A stretch of DNA of 64,000 nt from UBA4486 sp041984885 (GTDB lineage Bacteria; Pseudomonadota; Gammaproteobacteria; Eutrophobiales; Eutrophobiaceae): positions 1-64,000 of the forward strand of contig JBHIXH010000003.1 in assembly GCA_041984885.1 (NCBI GenBank), written 5' to 3'. The notes under the pieces are model-generated. The model searched no databases, was not told the origin of the DNA, and saw only the letters and a program-made list of their open reading frames with translations. Made by a program: the position numbers and the translations under genes. Shown one piece after another: positions 9,013 to 17,875 of the stretch (position 1 is the first letter of the stretch; each line of letters begins with the position of its first letter).

Positions 9013-10026
9013 ATGAGTATTAAAGTCGGAATCAATGGTTATGGACGAATCGGTCGCAACATCCTGCGCGCCTTGTATGAATCAGGTCGCAAGGATGAGA
9101 TCGAGATCGTTGCAATCAATGACCTTGGCAACGCCGATACCAACGCCCACCTGACCCAATACGATACCGCACATGGCCGTTTCCCCGGTGACATCAGCGT
9201 CGAGGGCGATAACATGATCGTAAACGGCGACAAGATTCGTGTCCTGTCGGAACGTGACCCGGCAAAACTGCCGTGGGGTGAACTGGGAGTCGATGTCGTG
9301 CATGAATAGACCGGTTTTTTTACCAGTAAAGAAAAGGCCTCGGCGCACCTGCAAGGGGGCGCGAAAAAAGTCATCATCTCTGCGCCCGGTGGCAAGGATG
9401 TCGATGCAACCGTTGTCTTCGGCGTCAACCATGATGTGTTGCAAGATTCGGATACGGTTATCTCGAATGCCTCCTGTACCACGAACTGCCTGGCACCGCT
9501 GGTCAAAGTCATCCATAACAACATCGGTTTGAAACATGGCATCATGACGACAGTGCATTCGTATACAAACGACCAGGTGTTAACCGATGTGTATCATTCA
9601 GACCTGCGCCGTGCGCGTTCGGCCACGATGTCGATGATCCCGACGAAGACCGGGGCCGCGGCTGCGGTAGGTCTTGTCCTGCCGGAACTGAATGGAAAAC
9701 TCGACGGTTATGCAGTTCGCGTTCCGACAATCAATGTCTCCATGGTAGATCTGTCGTTCGCAGCGAATCGCGAAACCTCGATCGATGAGATCAATTCATT
9801 AATGCAGGATGCAGCAAACGGCGAACTGAAAGGCGTGCTGGCTTACAACGATGCCCCGCTGGTATCGATCGACTTCAACCATAACCCGGCATCTTCAACA
9901 TATGATGCCTCACTGGCCAAGGTGATCGATGGCACACAGGTCAAGGTGGTCGCCTGGTATGACAATGAGTGGGGGTTTTCCAACCGTATGCTCGACACCA
10001 CGATCGCGTTAATGAACGCAGGCTAA
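9013..10026 (+). pseudogene. gap: Glyceraldehyde-3-phosphate dehydrogenase, interrupted by one in-frame TAG
   Basis: The reading frame is continuous from ATG 9013 (AGGAGA-type site just upstream) to the stop at 10026, except for a single TAG at 9307-9309, codon 99. The frame reads VDVVHE-stop-TGFFTSKEKA, where family members have a residue such as Cys, Ser or Ala before TGFF or TGLF. Everything else is intact: NGYGRIGRN at the NAD fold, the catalytic Cys in SNASCTTNC, and NEWGFSNRM near the C-terminus. There is no frameshift or further decay. TAG ends other genes here (pyk, rpmB, pyrB), so it is a real stop codon. A recent nonsense mutation, a base-call error or tRNA suppression are the options; a base error is the simplest. 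It sits between tkt and pgk. Confidence 0.85.
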
Positions 10027-10035
10027 AGACAAACC

Positions 10036-11241
10036 ATGCTGGTAAAAATTGGCGACCTGGAACTGCACGACAAGCGCGTGCTTGTTCGCGTCGATTTTAA
10101 CGTGCCGATCAAGGACGGTGTGGTACAGGACGACACCCGCATCCGCGCTTCAGTGGCGACAGTAAGGCAATTGCTGGACAACGGTGCCAATGTCATCCTG
10201 ATGTCGCACCTGGGTCGTCCGAAAGAAGGCGTCTACGAGGAACAGTACTCACTGGCACCCGTCGCAAAAAGACTGTCCGAGTTGATCGAACAACCGGTGA
10301 CTTTAATCAGGGGCTGGCAGGACGGCATTGAATTCGAAAACACGAATGTCGTTATGCTGGAAAACATTCGCTTCTGTGTCGGTGAAAAATCAAACGACGA
10401 AGACCTGGCGCGACAACTGGCCGAGCATGCCCATGTGTACGTGAACGATGCGTTCGGTACGGCGCATCGAGCCCAGGCATCGACACATGGCGTCGCCAAG
10501 TACGTTGCCGTTGCCTGTGCCGGTCCGTTAATGGTGGCTGAACTGGAAGCGCTGGCGAAGGTCCTGGATGAGCCGGCCCGACCGATGGTAGCCATTGTCG
10601 GTGGTTCCAAGGTCTCGACCAAGCTGACCGTGCTGGAGTCACTGGCCGGCAAGGTCGATCAATTGATCGTCGGTGGTGGTATTGCGAACACGTTTTTAAA
10701 AGCGGCCGGATACAACATTGGCCAATCTCTTTGTGAACAGGACCTGGTCGGAACGGCTGCGAGCCTTCTGGAGAAGATGCAGACCGAAGGCAGGAAAATT
10801 CCGTTACCGACCGATGTCGTCTGTGCCAAGGAATTTTCCGAAACGGCAAAAGCGCAATTGAAACCGGTCAGCGAGATTGAAGACGATGACATGATCCTCG
10901 ACTTTGGGCCCGAGTCTTTAAATGAAATTTCACAACTGCTATCCAGCGCCGAAACCATTGTCTGGAATGGCCCGCTGGGTGTATTTGAATTTGATGCGTT
11001 TGCCGAAGGAACCCGGACCCTGTCCGGGGCGATCGCTGCCAGTAGCGCTTTCTCTGTTGCCGGTGGCGGTGATACGTTGGCAGCGATAGCCAGGTTCAAT
11101 GTCGCCGATCGCATCTCCTATATCTCAACCGGTGGCGGTGCGTTTCTCGAATTGCTGGAAGGCAAGGAGTTGCCTGCGGTTACCATGTTAAAAGAGTCGG
11201 CACGCGCCTGGGAAGCGATGGAACGTGCCCGTGAATATTAA
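10036..11241 (+). CDS. pgk: Phosphoglycerate kinase
   Basis: This interconverts 1,3-bisphosphoglycerate and 3-phosphoglycerate with ATP. It has 401 residues; RVDFNVPIKDG and SHLGRPKEG form the substrate site, VGGSKVSTKL the hinge, and GGGDTLAAI near the C-terminus the nucleotide site. It begins 9 nt after gap, so the two are co-transcribed. Confidence 0.97.
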   Translation: MLVKIGDLELHDKRVLVRVDFNVPIKDGVVQDDTRIRASVATVRQLLDNGANVILMSHLGRPKEGVYEEQYSLAPVAKRLSELIEQPVTLIRGWQDGIEFENTNVVMLENIRFCVGEKSNDEDLARQLAEHAHVYVNDAFGTAHRAQASTHGVAKYVAVACAGPLMVAELEALAKVLDEPARPMVAIVGGSKVSTKLTVLESLAGKVDQLIVGGGIANTFLKAAGYNIGQSLCEQDLVGTAASLLEKMQTEGRKIPLPTDVVCAKEFSETAKAQLKPVSEIEDDDMILDFGPESLNEISQLLSSAETIVWNGPLGVFEFDAFAEGTRTLSGAIAASSAFSVAGGGDTLAAIARFNVADRISYISTGGGAFLELLEGKELPAVTMLKESARAWEAMERAREY

Positions 11242-11279
11242 CCTGCTATGAACGCAGTCATCAAAAAGTTGTAAATAAT

Positions 11280-12725
11280 ATGCGTAGAACAAAAATCATT
11301 GTCACACTTGGTCCGGCCACGGATAAACCCGGGGTATTGGAAAAATTATTTGATGCCGGTATGGATACGGTTCGGTTGAACTACTCGCATCAGTCACATG
11401 TAGAGCACGAAAAACGGGTGCACGCGGTACGTGAACTGTCCCTGAAAAAACACCGCGCTATTGGCATCATTGCCGATCTACAGGGCCCGAAGATTCGAAT
11501 TCAAAGTTTCACCGATGACGGTGGTATCGACCTAAATGAAGGAGACACATTCGTCTTCGATACCGATCTGTCACAAAAAGCCGGCAACATCGAACACGTC
11601 GGTGTCAGTTATAAGAACCTGCCTAAAGATGTAAAAGCCGGCGACACGTTGCTGGTCGACGACGGTCGACTTGCGCTTGTCGTCGATCTTGTCACGGCAA
11701 CCACCGTTAAATGCAAGGTTGTCACCGGCGGTCATCTTTCTGATCGCAAGGGTATTAATTTACGTGGCGGTGGATTATCGGCTGCAGCATTAACGAAAAA
11801 AGACAAAAAGGACTTGAAACACGCTCTTGAGATTGGGGCCGACTTCATTGCCCTGTCGTTCATTCGCAAGGCCGATGACGTGCACCAGGCACGTGAAATG
11901 ATCAAGGCCGAGGGCAGCAACGCCAGCATCATTTCGAAAATTGAACGAGCCGAGTCATTAAACCATATTGAATCCATCATCGAAGCCTCGGACGTAATTA
12001 TGATTGCTCGCGGGGATCTTGGCGTCGAGATCGGTGATGCCAGCCTGCCGCCGGTGCAAAAACGGCTAATACAGATGGCGCGTGAAATGGATCGCGCGAC
12101 GATTACGGCAACACAGATGATGGAGTCGATGATCAACGAACCGATTCCAACGCGTGCGGAAGTCTTCGATGTCGCCAACGCCGTGCTCGATGGTACCGAC
12201 GCAGTCATGCTGTCCGGTGAGACCAGCATCGGCCAACACCCGGAAAAAGTCGTACGCTCGATGGCAGAGATTTGTCGGGAAACAGAAAAACAACGTGATA
12301 CCCGCGTTTCCGATCACCGCATTAACCAGCGTTTTGAATCGATCGGTGAAGCCATCTCGATGTCATCAATGTACGCAGCGAATCATATCGGCGCCAAGGC
12401 GATTGCCGCATTAACCGAAACCGGATCGACCTGTGTCTGGATGTCACGCATCAGTTCCGGCATTCCGATTTTTGCTTTCACCCGGCACGAATCCACGCGT
12501 CGCAAGGTGACGTTGTATCGTGGCGTTTATCCGATGGCATTTGATATCACCCATACGGACCCGCTTGAGGTGAACAAGGAGATTATAGAAATACTGATGA
12601 AACGAAACATTGTCGCCGAAGGTGACATTGTCATCATTACCAAGGGCGACCTGCGTGGGAAACGCGGCAAGACGAACAATATGAAAATTATCCGCGTCGG
12701 TGAGGCACTCGAACACAGTATCTAG
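11280..12725 (+). CDS. pyk: Pyruvate kinase
   Basis: This transfers phosphate from phosphoenolpyruvate to ADP, the last step of glycolysis. It has 481 residues. RRTKIIVTLGPA begins the barrel, LSFIRKADDV and IARGDLGVEIG carry catalytic and metal-binding residues, and ATQMMESMI and LSGETSIGQHPEKVV are the family signature. The C-terminal allosteric domain is present. It ends in TAG, which matters for reading the TAG in gap. A short terminator follows. Confidence 0.97.
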   Translation: MRRTKIIVTLGPATDKPGVLEKLFDAGMDTVRLNYSHQSHVEHEKRVHAVRELSLKKHRAIGIIADLQGPKIRIQSFTDDGGIDLNEGDTFVFDTDLSQKAGNIEHVGVSYKNLPKDVKAGDTLLVDDGRLALVVDLVTATTVKCKVVTGGHLSDRKGINLRGGGLSAAALTKKDKKDLKHALEIGADFIALSFIRKADDVHQAREMIKAEGSNASIISKIERAESLNHIESIIEASDVIMIARGDLGVEIGDASLPPVQKRLIQMAREMDRATITATQMMESMINEPIPTRAEVFDVANAVLDGTDAVMLSGETSIGQHPEKVVRSMAEICRETEKQRDTRVSDHRINQRFESIGEAISMSSMYAANHIGAKAIAALTETGSTCVWMSRISSGIPIFAFTRHESTRRKVTLYRGVYPMAFDITHTDPLEVNKEIIEILMKRNIVAEGDIVIITKGDLRGKRGKTNNMKIIRVGEALEHSI

Positions 12726-12752
12726 TGAACTGTAATTGATATGGATTTCCGC

Positions 12753-12775
12753 AACGGCTGGCATGGCCGTTTTTC
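12753..12775 (+). terminator. Probable Rho-independent terminator after pyk
   Basis: The 6-bp stem AACGGC/GCCGTT (12753-12758, 12766-12771) with a 7-nt loop is followed by a run of T. The stem is modest, so some read-through into fba is likely. Confidence 0.55.
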
Positions 12776-12828
12776 TGACCCTATACTTGTTGCACCGCTA
12801 TTAATCGCTATGAAGAAGAGGAATGAGC

Positions 12829-13851
12829 ATGAGCATTGAAGAACTAACCGAAACCGCGGCCGCGATGGTTGCGCCTGGCAAGGGCATACTCGCCATCGAC
12901 GAGAGTTTTCCAACGATTAAAAAACGTTTTGATACCATCGGCATTGAGTCCACCGAGGAAAATCGTCGCGCCTACCGTGACTTGCTGATCACGGCCCCCG
13001 GTGGCAATGAATTCATCAGCGGTATGATCCTGTTCGATGAAACGATCCGACAATCTACCAGCGATGGCAAAAGCTTTGCGCAGGCACTGATCGATCAAGG
13101 CATCATGCCGGGTATCAAGGTCGATGCCGGCGCCAAGGACCTGGCCGGACATATTGGCGAAAAAGTCACCGAGGGGCTGGATGGCCTGCGTGATCGCCTG
13201 GCTGAATATAAAAACCTCGGCGCACGCTTTGCCAAATGGCGTGCCGTGATCACGATTGGTGACGGCATCCCGACACAAGCCTGCATCGATGCTAACGCAC
13301 ATGCACTGGCACGCTATGCCAGCCTGTGTCAGGAAGCCGGTATCGTACCGATGGTCGAACCGGAAGTGCTGATGGATGCGGACAACAGCATCGACAAGTG
13401 CTACCAGGTGACAGAAAAAACATTGAAGACATTATTCAATGAACTTTATCGTCAGGACGTCGTAATGGAACACACGATACTGAAAACAAACATGGTCATC
13501 TCCGGGAAACAATGCCTGACGCAGGCGAATGTGCAGGAAGTCGCTGAAAAAACTGTCCGCTGTTTATTGAATGCGGTTCCGGCTTCCATCCCCGGTATTG
13601 TATTTCTGTCCGGTGGTCAAAGTTCGGCCTTGGCGACCACACACCTGAATGCGATGAATAAAACGTACCCGTCTCTGCCGTGGCCACTGAGTTTTTCCTA
13701 TGGCCGGGCCTTGCAGGAAGACTGCCTGAAGACCTGGGGGGGTAAAGAAGCGAACCTGGAAGCGGCGCGCAAGGTGTTGTTACACCGCGAACGTTGTAAC
13801 AGCCTGGCCTGCTCCGGAGAATATTCGGAAGATATGGAACAGGCGGCCTGA
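12829..13851 (+). CDS. Class I fructose-bisphosphate aldolase
   Basis: This cleaves fructose 1,6-bisphosphate through a Schiff base. The sequence is of the eukaryotic-like class I type: GKGILAIDES at the N-terminus, KWRAV, and ILKTNMV carrying the Schiff-base lysine, then FLSGGQS and FSYGRALQ. It is 340 residues from ATG 12829, preferred over ATG 12823 because the AAGAGGA site ends only 1 nt before 12823. It is the last gene of the tkt-gap-pgk-pyk-fba run and is followed by a strong terminator. Confidence 0.96.
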   Translation: MSIEELTETAAAMVAPGKGILAIDESFPTIKKRFDTIGIESTEENRRAYRDLLITAPGGNEFISGMILFDETIRQSTSDGKSFAQALIDQGIMPGIKVDAGAKDLAGHIGEKVTEGLDGLRDRLAEYKNLGARFAKWRAVITIGDGIPTQACIDANAHALARYASLCQEAGIVPMVEPEVLMDADNSIDKCYQVTEKTLKTLFNELYRQDVVMEHTILKTNMVISGKQCLTQANVQEVAEKTVRCLLNAVPASIPGIVFLSGGQSSALATTHLNAMNKTYPSLPWPLSFSYGRALQEDCLKTWGGKEANLEAARKVLLHRERCNSLACSGEYSEDMEQAA

Positions 13852-13873
13852 TCGGTCACTTATAAACCCATGC

Positions 13874-13900
13874 ACAACCCCGGGGCGCCGGGGTTGTTTA
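13874..13900 (+). terminator. Rho-independent terminator after fba
   Basis: The 8-bp stem ACAACCCC/GGGGTTGT (13874-13881, 13890-13897) is followed by TTTATTT. It ends four bases before the ATG of the next small gene, which must therefore be read through or have its own promoter. Confidence 0.8.
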
Positions 13901-13903
13901 TTT

Positions 13904-14179
13904 ATGAACGACATAAAACACAATCACGATTTGTCGGAAGCCGCCGAGGCAGCACTGGCGGCATTTACGGCAATGAGCCAGAGCAAGCAGAATTACTTCA
14001 GTTTGTTACAACAAATCGATGAAAAATACCGCAATTGGGGTAGCCCTACGGACGAGGAAAAGCAACGACTGGACGCATTGCTTGAAATTCATAATGAAAA
14101 GGTCGGCAAATTCAACGAGGCCATGACGGCCGTAACTGACCCGGACGACAGAATCAGGTTAATAGAACGTCTTAATTGA
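13904..14179 (+). CDS. Small charged helical protein, unknown function
   Basis: 91 residues, not recognised. The sequence is rich in Ala, Glu and Lys and looks fully helical, with no signal peptide or membrane segment. There is no Shine-Dalgarno site and the ATG abuts the fba terminator; Met24 is an alternative start. Codon use resembles its neighbours, which supports a real gene. Confidence 0.55.
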   Translation: MNDIKHNHDLSEAAEAALAAFTAMSQSKQNYFSLLQQIDEKYRNWGSPTDEEKQRLDALLEIHNEKVGKFNEAMTAVTDPDDRIRLIERLN

Positions 14180-14344
14180 TCGTTTGCTCACCCAAATCGA
14201 TGAATTTTTCGGTTGTCATTCATAAAACCGTCGAGAAATTTTACAGATAAGCGGTTCAGTTATTGCTTTTGATCGATCTCAGGATCTGCTCCATTGGTTA
14301 ATTAAGTGACTGTATTTACTGCACTTACCCGTATTAACAGCGGC

Positions 14345-14368
14345 TTTCGACACCACGCTTTGTCGAAA
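14345..14368. promoter_or_regulatory. Palindromic upstream activator site candidate
   Basis: A perfect inverted repeat, TTTCGACA-N8-TGTCGAAA. Its centre is about 110 bp ahead of the expected start of the sigma-54 promoter at 14439, the usual distance for an enhancer-binding-protein site. It could also form a hairpin, but only a short A run follows, so it is not a + strand terminator. Confidence 0.5.
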
Positions 14369-14438
14369 AAGTTTACAACTGTATGACCGCCACAGCCCCG
14401 CTTTAATCTAACTCATTGTATTAATTGATGTATTTAAG

Positions 14439-14456
14439 TTGGCATCGGATCTGCTT
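14439..14456 (+). promoter_or_regulatory. Sigma-54 (-24/-12) promoter of the putative sRNA
   Basis: TTGGCAT at 14439-14445 and CTGCTT at 14451-14456 give GG (14441-14442) and GC (14453-14454) exactly 10 nt apart, matching TGGCAC-N5-TTGCW. The expected start is near 14465-14467. Confidence 0.65.
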
Positions 14457-14465
14457 GATACATAG

Positions 14466-14545
14466 GGCGTTAACGCAACGAAAACACTAAAAACGTTTTC
14501 ATAACTCCATTGTTAGCATGCCGGCCTTCGGGTCGGCTTTTTTTT
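14466..14545 (+). ncRNA. Putative sigma-54-dependent small RNA, about 80 nt
   Basis: Predicted from structure, not from a known family. A -24/-12 promoter is followed within 80 nt by a strong terminator, and no ORF lies between. The RNA would hold the short GCG/CGC palindrome at 14467-14476, a hairpin GAAAAC-9 nt-GTTTTC (14480-14500), a small TAAC/GTTA stem (14502-14515) and the terminator. The A-rich loop is exposed and could bind Hfq or a regulator. The layout resembles other RpoN-driven sRNAs (Qrr, CrcZ, GlmY) in logic only; no sequence likeness was seen. The 91-aa gene 290 nt upstream is the only other possible source of this transcript. Confidence 0.55.
14520..14545 (+). terminator. Strong Rho-independent terminator
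   Basis: The 7-bp stem GCCGGCC/GGTCGGC closes a TTCG tetraloop and is followed by eight or nine T. The opposite strand has no T run, so it acts only on + strand transcription and marks a transcript ending here. Confidence 0.9.
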
Positions 14546-14551
14546 ACTGCT

Positions 14552-15277
14552 CTATCGACGCAGTGTCTTGTGCCAGCGGTGCGAGCCATGGCCTTTTTGA
14601 AACAAGCGCACATCTGACTTTTTCATCAACGGCACCAGTGCCATACCGGCTATAAAACCGCCGATGTGCGCAAACCAGGCGACCCCGGCTGCGTCCGGGT
14701 CGGCAAAAACCGAACTGACGATCTGGATTACAAACCAGAAACCGAGCACCCAGCCTGCCGGCAAGCGGATGAGTTGCGAGAAGAATCCCAATGGAATGAA
14801 TACGAGAACCCGCGCCTGTGGATAGAGCAGCAGGTAGGCGCCGAGTACACCGGAGATCGCCCCGCTCGCACCAATCATCGGGATTTCGGATGACGGGTTT
14901 TGAAATACCTGGCCGAATACGGCCGCGACACCACACAGGACATAAAACACAATAAAGCGAACATGTCCGAGTGCATCCTCGACGTTATTACCGAATATCC
15001 ATAGATACAGCATGTTGCCGCCAAGATGCATGAGACCACCGTGTAAAAACATCGAGGTCAGTATGGTCAGCTCGGCCGGTATCTTCGCCAGCTCCGGTGG
15101 CAGGCTGACTTTATCGAGTAACACGGCGGGAATAACACCGAGACTGTACACGGCCTGCTGGTTGGCCACGGTTCCGAGCGAGAACTGCCAGACAAATGCG
15201 AGCACACAGGCCGAAATAAACAGTACGGTAAAAACCGGCCAGAGGTCGGTCGGATTATCGTCATGCAATGGGATCAC
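14552..15277 (-). CDS. Rhomboid-family intramembrane serine protease
   Basis: 241 residues with about six hydrophobic segments. The catalytic dyad is visible as Ser in GASGAISG and His in AHIGGFIAG, and HGGLMHLGGNMLYLWIFG is the conserved second-helix motif. It cleaves membrane proteins within the bilayer; the substrate is unknown. The C-terminal tail is basic and cytoplasmic. The gene converges on the putative sRNA, whose terminator sits right at its 3' end. Confidence 0.92.
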   Translation of the reverse strand: MIPLHDDNPTDLWPVFTVLFISACVLAFVWQFSLGTVANQQAVYSLGVIPAVLLDKVSLPPELAKIPAELTILTSMFLHGGLMHLGGNMLYLWIFGNNVEDALGHVRFIVFYVLCGVAAVFGQVFQNPSSEIPMIGASGAISGVLGAYLLLYPQARVLVFIPLGFFSQLIRLPAGWVLGFWFVIQIVSSVFADPDAAGVAWFAHIGGFIAGMALVPLMKKSDVRLFQKGHGSHRWHKTLRR

Positions 15278-15316
15278 GGAATTTCTGGCCCGAAAAATTG
15301 ATTGATAGCCCCGGCC

Positions 15317-15505
15317 TTACTCGGTCTGTGCTTCGATTGCCTGTTGTTGCTGTTCAACCGCCTGTATCAGGTCCTGTTCCACCTGTTCGGCGCGTTTGAT
15401 CGCATCCGCCTGTTCCTGCCAGACATGGTCACCGGATGAAGATTGTTCGGAACAGGCAGTCAATCCGAACACAATGAACAAACCCTGGAATACCTGTTTA
15501 ATCAT
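15317..15505 (-). CDS. Small lipoprotein, unknown function
   Basis: 62 residues from ATG 15505. The first 18 residues form a lipoprotein signal ending in the lipobox LTAC, with Cys18 as the lipidation site. The rest is a Glu/Gln-rich helix (QDLIQAVEQQQQAIEAQ) likely to form a coiled coil in the periplasm. A longer in-frame ORF exists upstream but lacks the signal. It starts 14 nt after the carbonic anhydrase stop, so it is co-transcribed with it. Confidence 0.7.
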   Translation of the reverse strand: MIKQVFQGLFIVFGLTACSEQSSSGDHVWQEQADAIKRAEQVEQDLIQAVEQQQQAIEAQTE

Positions 15506-15519
15506 GCCAGTGCTTTTTC

Positions 15520-16122
15520 TCACTGCTGTTGCAGTTCGCCACTGGCGATATCGAAGTAAAAACCATAAATCGACAATTCGCCCTGCTCGACCCGTTTTTG
15601 AATCCACGGAAACGAATACAGGTTTTCCATTGAAATCTTGATCGACTCGCTTTCACAGATACGACACTGCTGGTCAAACGCTGCATCCGGGTGTTCGAGC
15701 AATACCTTTTCTCGTGCCGGTTTCGCGATCTGCATCCATGGATCAATAAAGCGATAGTCCTTGCTATGGTGGCTGCCCTCCATCAGGCTCTTGATGCCGC
15801 CGCACTGACCGTGCCCGAGTATCATGACATTGCGGACTTGCAGATGTTTAATAGCAAACTCCAGGGCTGCACTCGTACCATGCGTCTTGCCATCATCCAC
15901 GCACGGCGGTACCAGGTTTGCCACGTTACGCACAACAAAGATATCGCCCGGCTCGGTATCAAGGATCTGCGCCGGATGTACGCGTGAATCGCAACAGGAT
16001 ATGACGATTGTCGGCGGTGACTGCCCCTCGGTGACGAGTTGATGATATAACTCGGGTTGTTCTTCAAAGTACTTTTCACGAAAGCGCTGGAACCCGCTCA
16101 GCAATTTTTCAATATCGTTCAT
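15520..16122 (-). CDS. can: Beta-class carbonic anhydrase
   Basis: This interconverts CO2 and bicarbonate. It has 200 residues with the zinc ligands and catalytic pair of the beta class: CCDSRVHP (Cys, Asp-Arg dyad) and HGQCGG (His, Cys). There is no signal peptide, so it is cytoplasmic. The start codon abuts the purC stop. Bicarbonate supply for purine and carbamoyl-phosphate synthesis fits the linkage to purC. Confidence 0.95.
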   Translation of the reverse strand: MNDIEKLLSGFQRFREKYFEEQPELYHQLVTEGQSPPTIVISCCDSRVHPAQILDTEPGDIFVVRNVANLVPPCVDDGKTHGTSAALEFAIKHLQVRNVMILGHGQCGGIKSLMEGSHHSKDYRFIDPWMQIAKPAREKVLLEHPDAAFDQQCRICESESIKISMENLYSFPWIQKRVEQGELSIYGFYFDIASGELQQQ

Positions 16123-17010
16123 TTATTTTTCACCCGTTAAACGTTGTTTGGCTTCTGTGTATTTTTTTGCCGTGTTATCGATAACCTGCTGCGGCAACGT
16201 CGGACCGGGTGCCGTCTTGTCCCAGTCCAGTGTCTCCAGGTAGTCACGTACATATTGTTTATCAAAACTTGGCGGACTGATTCCGGTTCGGTATTCAGCT
16301 GCCGGCCAGAACCGTGACGAGTCCGGCGTCAGCACTTCATCGATTAAAACGATCTGACCGTCTTCATCTAACCCGAATTCAAACTTGGTATCCGCGATGA
16401 TTATACCTTTAGACAGGGCATAATTTGCGGCGTCTGTGTATAACTGCAGCGTCAGTTCCCGCATTTGCCCTGCTAATGACGGGCCGATCAGGTCTTCGAC
16501 CGTGGCAAAGTCAATATTCTCATCATGATCACCGATTGCCGCTTTTGTCGATGGCGTGAAGATCGGCTCGGGCAATTGTGCTGCCTGCTCCAGCTTTTCC
16601 GGCAAGGGAATACCGCAGACGGCACCGGTCGCGCGATACTCTTTCCAGCCGGATCCGATCAGATAACCGCGCGCGATCGCTTCTACCGGCAACGGCTTTA
16701 GCCGTTTTACGACAACGGCACGCTGTCCAAGTGGTTCCGCTTCTTCAGCGGACAAGACGTCACGAATACTGATATCGGTCAAGTGGTTGGACACCTGGTT
16801 TTTTGTGCGCTGGAACCAGAACGTCGATACGGCATTAAGCAATTCACCCTTGCGCGGAATCGGATCCGGCAGGATGACATCGAATGCGGAGATACGATCG
16901 CTGGTCACGACCAGCATGTGAGCTGCATCGATCTCGAACAGATCGCGCACCTTGCCCTGATGTAACGGTTTTAATGAGTAAATTTCCGGTCGAAACAGGG
17001 CCGATGACAT
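16123..17010 (-). CDS. purC: Phosphoribosylaminoimidazole-succinocarboxamide synthase
   Basis: SAICAR synthase of de novo purine synthesis, joining CAIR and aspartate with ATP. It has 295 residues of the longer, yeast-like type. Landmarks are GKVRDLFEI near the N-terminus, ARGYLIGSGWKEY, and IADTKFEFG followed by LIDEVLTPDSSRFW. It heads the operon purC-can-lipoprotein. Confidence 0.97.
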   Translation of the reverse strand: MSSALFRPEIYSLKPLHQGKVRDLFEIDAAHMLVVTSDRISAFDVILPDPIPRKGELLNAVSTFWFQRTKNQVSNHLTDISIRDVLSAEEAEPLGQRAVVVKRLKPLPVEAIARGYLIGSGWKEYRATGAVCGIPLPEKLEQAAQLPEPIFTPSTKAAIGDHDENIDFATVEDLIGPSLAGQMRELTLQLYTDAANYALSKGIIIADTKFEFGLDEDGQIVLIDEVLTPDSSRFWPAAEYRTGISPPSFDKQYVRDYLETLDWDKTAPGPTLPQQVIDNTAKKYTEAKQRLTGEK

Positions 17011-17089
17011 GAATTTTCCTGAATAGTGGTTTTAAGTATTCGAATAACTGCCTATTATTGCCCGTTAATTATCAGTCTTTCCGGCCAAC

Positions 17090-17875
17090 ATGCAGAATAA
17101 TAACAAGATTCAGCTTTGCGGTTTCAACAATCTGACGAAAACGCTCAGCTTTAATTTGTATGATGTCAGCTATGTGCAGTCGGATGCTGACAAGGCTGTG
17201 CTACGTGAGCAGATTAACCGTGAATACAATTCCGCGCGGCTGACAGAGATTCTGACCCGCGTTGCCAGCATCATTGGTGCTAACGTTTTGAACGTTGCGA
17301 CTGCCGACTATGAACCGAGCGGTGCCAGTACCACGTTGCTGATCTCGGAAGAAACACCGGCGCTCGCCGGGGTGACCAATCAACCAACACCGGGCCCACT
17401 GCCCGAGATGGTCGTTGCCCACCTGGATAAAAGTCATTTAACCGCGCACACCTACCCGGAGAATGAATCATTCGTCGGCCCGAATGTATTGCGTACCGAC
17501 ATTGATGTCAGCACCTGTGGCATGATCTCGCCATTAAAGGCGCTGAACTTTTTGATTCACAGTTTCAAATCAGACGTAGTCGTACTTGATTACCGCGTGC
17601 GCGGCTTTACCCGTGACACGAACAGTAACAAGTTGTTCATTGACCATGACATCAGTTCCATCTGCGAATACATAGGTGAGGATGTGTTACAGCAGTTTAT
17701 CAGCGTCGATCATAACATGCCGGAGTGTAATATTTTCCATTCAAGGCTGATGCGTAAACCAGTCGATATTGATCGCTTTCTTCTTGGTGCAGCAGACCCC
17801 GGCATGACGGAAGAAGACATTCGGAGTGAAATACAAAAAGAGTTGAATGGCATCTACCAGGACATTCCCAATTAG
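17090..17875 (+). CDS. speD: S-adenosylmethionine decarboxylase proenzyme (E. coli type)
   Basis: This makes decarboxylated SAM for spermidine synthesis. It has 261 residues, close to E. coli SpeD, and shares DKSHLTAHTYPE, the self-cleavage site STCG (the Ser becomes the pyruvoyl group), ISPLKALNFLIH and DYRVRGFTRD. No speE lies next to it. It is divergent from purC and ends in a 4-nt tail-to-tail overlap with the hydrolase gene. Confidence 0.96.
   Translation: MQNNNKIQLCGFNNLTKTLSFNLYDVSYVQSDADKAVLREQINREYNSARLTEILTRVASIIGANVLNVATADYEPSGASTTLLISEETPALAGVTNQPTPGPLPEMVVAHLDKSHLTAHTYPENESFVGPNVLRTDIDVSTCGMISPLKALNFLIHSFKSDVVVLDYRVRGFTRDTNSNKLFIDHDISSICEYIGEDVLQQFISVDHNMPECNIFHSRLMRKPVDIDRFLLGAADPGMTEEDIRSEIQKELNGIYQDIPN

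Larger units (their letters stand above)
14180..14465. other. Gene-free stretch upstream of a putative sRNA
   Basis: No credible ORF on either strand. It holds an 8+8 palindrome (14345-14368) and a -24/-12 promoter (14439-14456), described separately. A weaker dyad, CGGTT/AACCG, lies near 14210-14228. The rest shows nothing recognisable. Confidence 0.6.

Noticed and set aside
9307..9309. Pyrrolysine or other recoding of TAG in gap
   Set aside because: TAG is the normal stop of pyk, pyrB and rpmB in this window, and no Pyl genes or context were seen.
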